From: Myxococcus terminator_A
Lineage (GTDB): Bacteria > Myxococcota > Myxococcia > Myxococcales > Myxococcaceae
Length of the DNA: 64,000 nt
Assembly (NCBI GenBank): GCA_049194865.1
Contig: JBLZWL010000116.1
Span: forward strand, 1-64,000
Direction: 5' to 3'
Shown here: one piece after another, positions 31,101 to 37,100 of the stretch
Numbering within the stretch: position 1 is the first letter of the stretch
Layout: each line of letters opens with the position of its first letter
Translations under genes and position numbers: made by a program
The notes under the pieces: generated by a model
The model's input: the letters and a program-made list of their open reading frames with translations, nothing else
What the model was told of the DNA's origin: nothing
Database searches by the model: none

Positions 31101-34100
31101 GGACATGGTGCTCGGGCGCGAGGCGGAACAGGCGGAAGCGATAGAGCGGCCCCTGCTCCAGTGACATGGGGCGAGTCGCTTCTTCGCGCAGCCGCTGGTG
31201 GAGCAAGGGACTGTCGCCATCCGACGCGGGCAGCTCTTCGACGTGGAGCAGCTCCACGGGAATGGAGCCCCGTCGAGGAACCGGTCGTCCGTCCTCAGCG
31301 ACGAGCGTGGTCCGCAGCACCGGGTGGCGCTCCAGGAGCAACCGCAGCGCGGAATCGAGCGCCAGCACATCCAGTGCGCCGCGCAGCTCCACGGCCTCGG
31401 GGATGTTGTAGGCGCGCAGCTCCGGCTGGAGCTGGTGGAGGAACCAGAGGCGCTCCTGAGCGAAGGAGGCGCGAGGAGGGAGTGAGGAAGGAGAGGGGTT
31501 GGGGAGAGGAAGAGAAGGAGCGTGGTGCTGGGCGAGTGAGGCGGCGAGCCCGGCGACGGAAGGAGAAGCGAAGAGGGCGGCGAGAGGAAGCTCGACGCCG
31601 AAGGCGAGACGGATGCGAGAGACGAGACGGGTGGCGGAGAGGGAGTGGCCGCCGAGGGAGAAGAAGTCAGCGTCGCGAGGGACGACGGAGAGGGAGAGGA
31701 CGTCGGCGAAGAGTTGGGAGAGGAGGGCCTCTGCCTGGCCACGAGGAGCGGAGTCGGAAGAGGACTCAGCTGCGACAGCGGAGGAGATGTCGAAGGAGGA
31801 GAGGGCCGTCCTGTCGACCTTGCCGCTGGTGGTGAAGGGGAGAGAGGGGAGGGAGAGGAAGCGAGAGGGGACGAGGGCTTCTGGGAGAGAGGAAGCCAGC
31901 GCGTCGCGAAGAGAGGAGAGAGAGGGGGCGGAGTCGTCGAGGACGAGGAAGGCGACGAGGAAGGTGTCGCGGGAGGGGCGGAAGGGAAGGACAGCGGCCT
32001 GACGGACGCCGTGGAGGCGAAGGAGTGCGGCTTCGATTTCTTCGACTTCGACGCGGACGCCGCGGAGTTTGAGCTGGAAGTCGGAGCGGCCGAGGAAGGA
32101 GAGGGAGCCGTCGTCATTCCAGCGGGCCCTGTCGCCAGTGTCGTAGAGGCGAGAGCCGGGGGAGGAAGAGAAGGCGTCGGGGATGAAGCGCTGGGCGGTG
32201 AGGTGAGGAAGGGAGTGGTAGCCGCGGGCGAGGCAGATGCCGCCGATGAAGAGGTTGCCGGGGACGCCAGGGGGGAGGGGCTGGAGGGAGTCGTCGAGGA
32301 CGTAGAGGCGGCAGCGAGGAAGAGGGCGGCCGAGGCGTACGGGACGGTGGGGGAGGGAGATTTCGGCGGCGACGTTGATGCTGGCTTCAGTGGGCCCGTA
32401 GGTGTTGACGAGGCGGGTGGAAGTCAGGGCGAGAGACTGGACGAGAGAGTCAGGGAGGACTTCGCCGCCGGTGACGAGGACGGAGAGGGAGCGGAAGGCG
32501 TCGAAGGCACCGGGCTCCTCGAGAGCGGTGGCGAGGGAGGAGGGGGTGATGACGACGTGGGAGACGCGGTGGCGGAGGATGTCGCCGGAGAGGCCGAGAG
32601 GGCCGACGTCGCGGAGGATGACGCGAGCACCCCGGGAGAGGCTGAAGAGAATCTCCTCCTGGTGGATGTCGAAGGAGAGGCTGCCGGAGGCGGCCCAGGT
32701 GTGGCCGGGGGCGGTGGAGTAGAGGGAGTCGAAGGCGTCGAAGCAGTGGACGACGTTCTGCTGGGTGGAGAGGACGCCCTTGGGCAGGCCGGTGGAGCCC
32801 GAGGTGTAGAGGATGTACGCTAGGTTGTCCGGATGCGCGCGCAGAGGCTCGGCCAGCGCGGCATGTGGCTGCTGCGCGGCGCCCGGCTCGATGATCACAA
32901 TCCCAAGCTGCGTGCCCTCGAACAGTGAAGGCGAGGAGATGACGAGGCAGGCACGGGACTGCTGAAGCAGCAGTGCGCGGCGTGCCGGCGGATGCGACGG
33001 CTCCAGTGGGAGGCACGTCGCGCCCGCGAGGTGGACGGCGAGCAGCGAGACGACAGCCTCGGAGGACCGCTCGACGCAGACGCCGACGACAGCTTCGGGA
33101 CGGATCCCGAGCGCGGCGAGATGGAACGCGAGGCGCGACGCGCGCGCGTGAAGCTGCGCGAAGGTGAGCGTGGCATCCGGAGCGACGAGCGCGACAGCGT
33201 CGGGAGTGCGAGTGAAAGCGGCTTCAAGAATAGAAGCGACAGTGCCGTCTGAGTCGAAGGCACGGTCGGTGGCGTTGAAGTCGAGGAGGACGCGTCGTCG
33301 CTCGTCGGCGTCGAGGAGCGAAAGCTCGGAGAGAGGGAGCTGGGGAGCGGAGAGGGTCTGCTCCAACAGGAGGATGAAGTGAGACAGCATCCGCTCGACG
33401 GAGGCGTGCTCGAACAGGTCCGTGCGGAACTGGAAGTAGAGCTGGAGGGAAGAGTCAGGCAGCTCGGTGGCGGTGAGCGCGAGGTCGAGCTGGCTGGTGC
33501 CGTTGTCGACGAAGACCTGCTGAGAGGACAGGCCGGAGAAGGCGAGCGGCGAGTCGATACGGCGCAGGTCGAACATCACCTGGAACAGCGGCGCGTGGCT
33601 CAGGCTGCGCTCGACGTGGAGTGCATCGACGACCCGCTCGAAGGGCACATCCTGGTGGCTGAAGGCGTCGAGCGACGTGCTCCGGACCTGGGCCAGCAGC
33701 GCGGCGAAGGTCATCCCCGCCGGGACATGGGTACGCAGGACCAGCGTGTTGAGGAAGAGGCCGACGACATCTTCGGTCGCGGCGAGGGTGCGGCCAGAGA
33801 CCGGCGTGCCGATGCACAGCTCCCGCTCACCGGAGTAGCGGTGGAGCAGGGTGGCGAAGACGGCATAGAGCGCCATGAACGGCGTCACCTGATGCTGTCG
33901 GCACAGGGCCTCCAGGCGCAGGCGGACTTCCCGGGGCAGGACGTGGTGACGTGAGAAGCCGCCCCGGTCCGTGAGGACAGGGGGACGCGGCTTGTCGGTG
34001 GGAAGCGCGAGCAACGCTGGGACTTCGGCGAGCTGCTGCTTCCAGTAGTCGAGGTGGACATCCTCGCGAGCGCGAACCTCGGGCGTGCGCTGCCACGCGG

Positions 34101-37100
34101 AGACATCCGCGTAGGACAGGAGCGGAGTGGGCAGCACCGGAGACCGCTTCTGACTCAGCTCCGAGTATCCCTGTGCCAGCTCCACCAGGAGTCGATCCAT
34201 GGACAGGCCGTCCACGACGATGTGGTGGATGACCATCAACAGCACATGCTGGTCGACGGCGAGCCTGAACAGGCGGAAGCGATAGAGCGGCCCGTGCTCC
34301 AGTGAGAACGGGCGAGCGCTCTCTTCCTCCAGGCGCCGAGTGAGCAACGCACGCAACGACTCTTCACCCCGAGCACCCGTCCGCAAGTCTTCCACGTCGA
34401 GCACGCGCGCGGACACGGGCTGGAACTCCATCCGAGGCTGCCCCTCCGACGAGCCGAAGACGACGCGAAGGGACGAGTGCCGCTCCGGCAACAGCCGCAG
34501 CGCGGCTGCCAGTGCCTCGGTGTCCAGCGCGCCCGTCAGCTCGAGCGCTTCCGGAATCACATACGCGGCGGAGTCCGGCTGGAGCTGGTGGAGGAACCAG
34601 AGGCGCTCCTGAGCGAAGGAGGCGCGAGGAGGGAGTGAGGAAGGAGAGGGGTTGGGGAGAGGAAGAGAAGGAGCGTGGTGCTGGGCGAGTGAGGCGGCGA
34701 GCCCGGCGACGGAAGGAGAAGCGAAGAGGGCGGCGAGAGGAAGCTCGACGCCGAAGGCGAGACGGATGCGAGAGACGAGACGGGTGGCGGAGAGGGAGTG
34801 GCCGCCGAGGGAGAAGAAGTCAGCGTCGCGAGGGACGACGGAGAGGGAGAGGACGTCAGCGAAGAGTTGGGAGAGGAGGGCCTCTGCCTGGCCACGAGGA
34901 GCGGAGTCGGAAGAGGACTCGGCTGCGACAGCGGAGGAGATGTCGAATGAGGAGAGGGCCGTCCTGTCGACCTTGCCGCTGGTGGTGAAGGGAAGGGAAG
35001 GGAGGGAGAGGAAGCGAGAGGGGACGAGGGCTTCTGGGAGAGAGGAAGCCAGCGCGTCGCGAAGAGAGGGGAGAGAAGGTGCGGAGTCGTCGAGGACGAG
35101 GAAGGCGACGAGGAAGGTGTCGCGGGAGGGGCGGAAGGGGAGGACAGCGGCCTGACGGACGCCGTGGAGGCGAAGGAGTGCGGCTTCGATTTCTTCGACT
35201 TCGACGCGGACGCCGCGGAGTTTGAGCTGGAAGTCGGAGCGGCCGAGGAAGGAGAGGGAGCCGTCGTCATTCCAGCGGGCCCTGTCGCCAGTGTCGTAGA
35301 GGCGAGAGCCGGGGGAGGAAGAGAAGGCGTCGGGGATGAAGCGCTGGGCGGTGAGGTGAGGAAGGGAGTGGTAGCCGCGGGCGAGGCAGATGCCGCCGAT
35401 GAAGAGGTTGCCGGGGACGCCCGGGGGGAGGGGCTGGAGGGAGTCGTCGAGGACGTAGAGGCGGCAGCGAGGAAGAGGGCGGCCGAGGCGTACGGGACGG
35501 TGGGGGAGGGAGATTTCGGCGGCGACGTTGATGCTGGCTTCAGTGGGCCCGTAGGTGTTGACGAGGCGGGTGGAAGTCAGCGCGAGGGATTGGACGAGAG
35601 AGTCAGGGAGGACTTCGCCGCCGGTGACGAGGACGGAGAGGGAGCGGAAGGCGTCGAAGGCACCGGGCTCCTCGAGAGCGGTGGCGAGGGAGGAGGGGGT
35701 GATGACGACGTGGGAGACGCGGTGGCGGAGGATGTCGCCAGAGAGGCCGAGAGGGCCGACGTCGCGGAGGATGACGCGAGCACCGCGAGAGAGGCTGAAG
35801 AGAATCTCCTCCTGGTGGATGTCGAAGGAGAGGCTGCCGGAGGCGGCCCAGGTGTGGCCGGGGGCGGTGGAGTAGAGGGAGTCGAAGGCGTCGAAGCAGT
35901 GGACGACGTTCTGCTGGGTGGAGAGGACGCCCTTGGGCAGGCCGGTGGAGCCCGAGGTGTAGAGGATGTACGCTAGGTTGTCCGGATGCGCGCGTGAGGG
36001 CCGCGCGAGCGCCGCATCGGGTCGCAGGGCATCCTGAGGTTGCACGAGCACCGCGTCGATCTGAACGCCCTCAAACAGCGAAGGCGTGGAGACGACGAGG
36101 GATGCACGGGACTGCTGAAGCAGCAGCGCTCGGCGCGCAGGCGGATGCGCTGGCTCCAGCGGAAGGCATGCGGCGCCGGTGAGGTGGACGGCGAGCAGCG
36201 AGACGACGGCCTCGGAGGAGCGCTCGACGCAGACGCCGACGACGGCCTCGGGACGAGCCCCCAACGCGGCGAGGTGGGATGCGAGCCGCGAGGCCCGCGC
36301 GTGAAGCTGCGCGAAGGTGAGCGTGGCGTCGGGGGCCACCAGCGCGACGGCGTCAGGGGTGCGAGCGAAAGCGGCTTCAAGAAGCGAAGCGACAGTGCCG
36401 TCGGAGTCGAAAGCCCGGTCGGTGGCGTTGAAGTCGAGGAGGACGCGTCGTCGCTCGTCGGCGTCGAGGAGCGAGAGCTCGGAGAGAGGGAGCTGGGGCG
36501 CGGCGAGGGCCTGCTCCAGCAAGAGGACGAAGTGGGACAGCATCCGCTCGACGGAGGCGTGCTCGAACAGGTCCGTGCGGAACTGGAAGAAGAGCTGGAG
36601 GGAGGAGTCAGGCAGCTCGGTGGCGGTGAGCGCGAGGTCGAGCTGGCTGGTGCCGTTGTCGACGAAGACGTGCTGGGAGGCCAGGCCGGAGAAGGAGAGA
36701 GGCGAGTCGACGCGGCGCAGGTCGAACATCACCTGGAACAGCGGCGCATGACTCAGGCTGCGCTCGACGTGGAGCGCATCGACGACCCGCTCGAAGGGCG
36801 CGTGCTGGTGGCTGAACGTCTCCAGTGACGTCGCCCAGACGTGCGCCAGCAGCATGGAGAAGGGCGCGGCTGGCAACAGGTGGGTGCGCAGTACGACTGT
36901 GTTGATGAAGAGCCCGACGATGTCCTCGGTGGACTCGTGGCTGCGGCCGGAGACCGGCGTGCCGATGCACAGCTCCTGCTCACCGGAGTAGCGGTGGAGC
37001 AGGGTGGCGAAGACGGCATAGAGCGCCATGAACGGCGTCACCTGGTGATGCCGGCACAGGGCTTCCAGGCGCTGGCGGACCTCGCGAGGCAGCACGTGGC

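Noticed and set aside
31645..32823. Gly/Glu-rich open frame in the repeat segment, also present at 35164-35976
   Set aside because: It appears twice only because the NRPS segment is duplicated; the purine-rich strand simply lacks stops.
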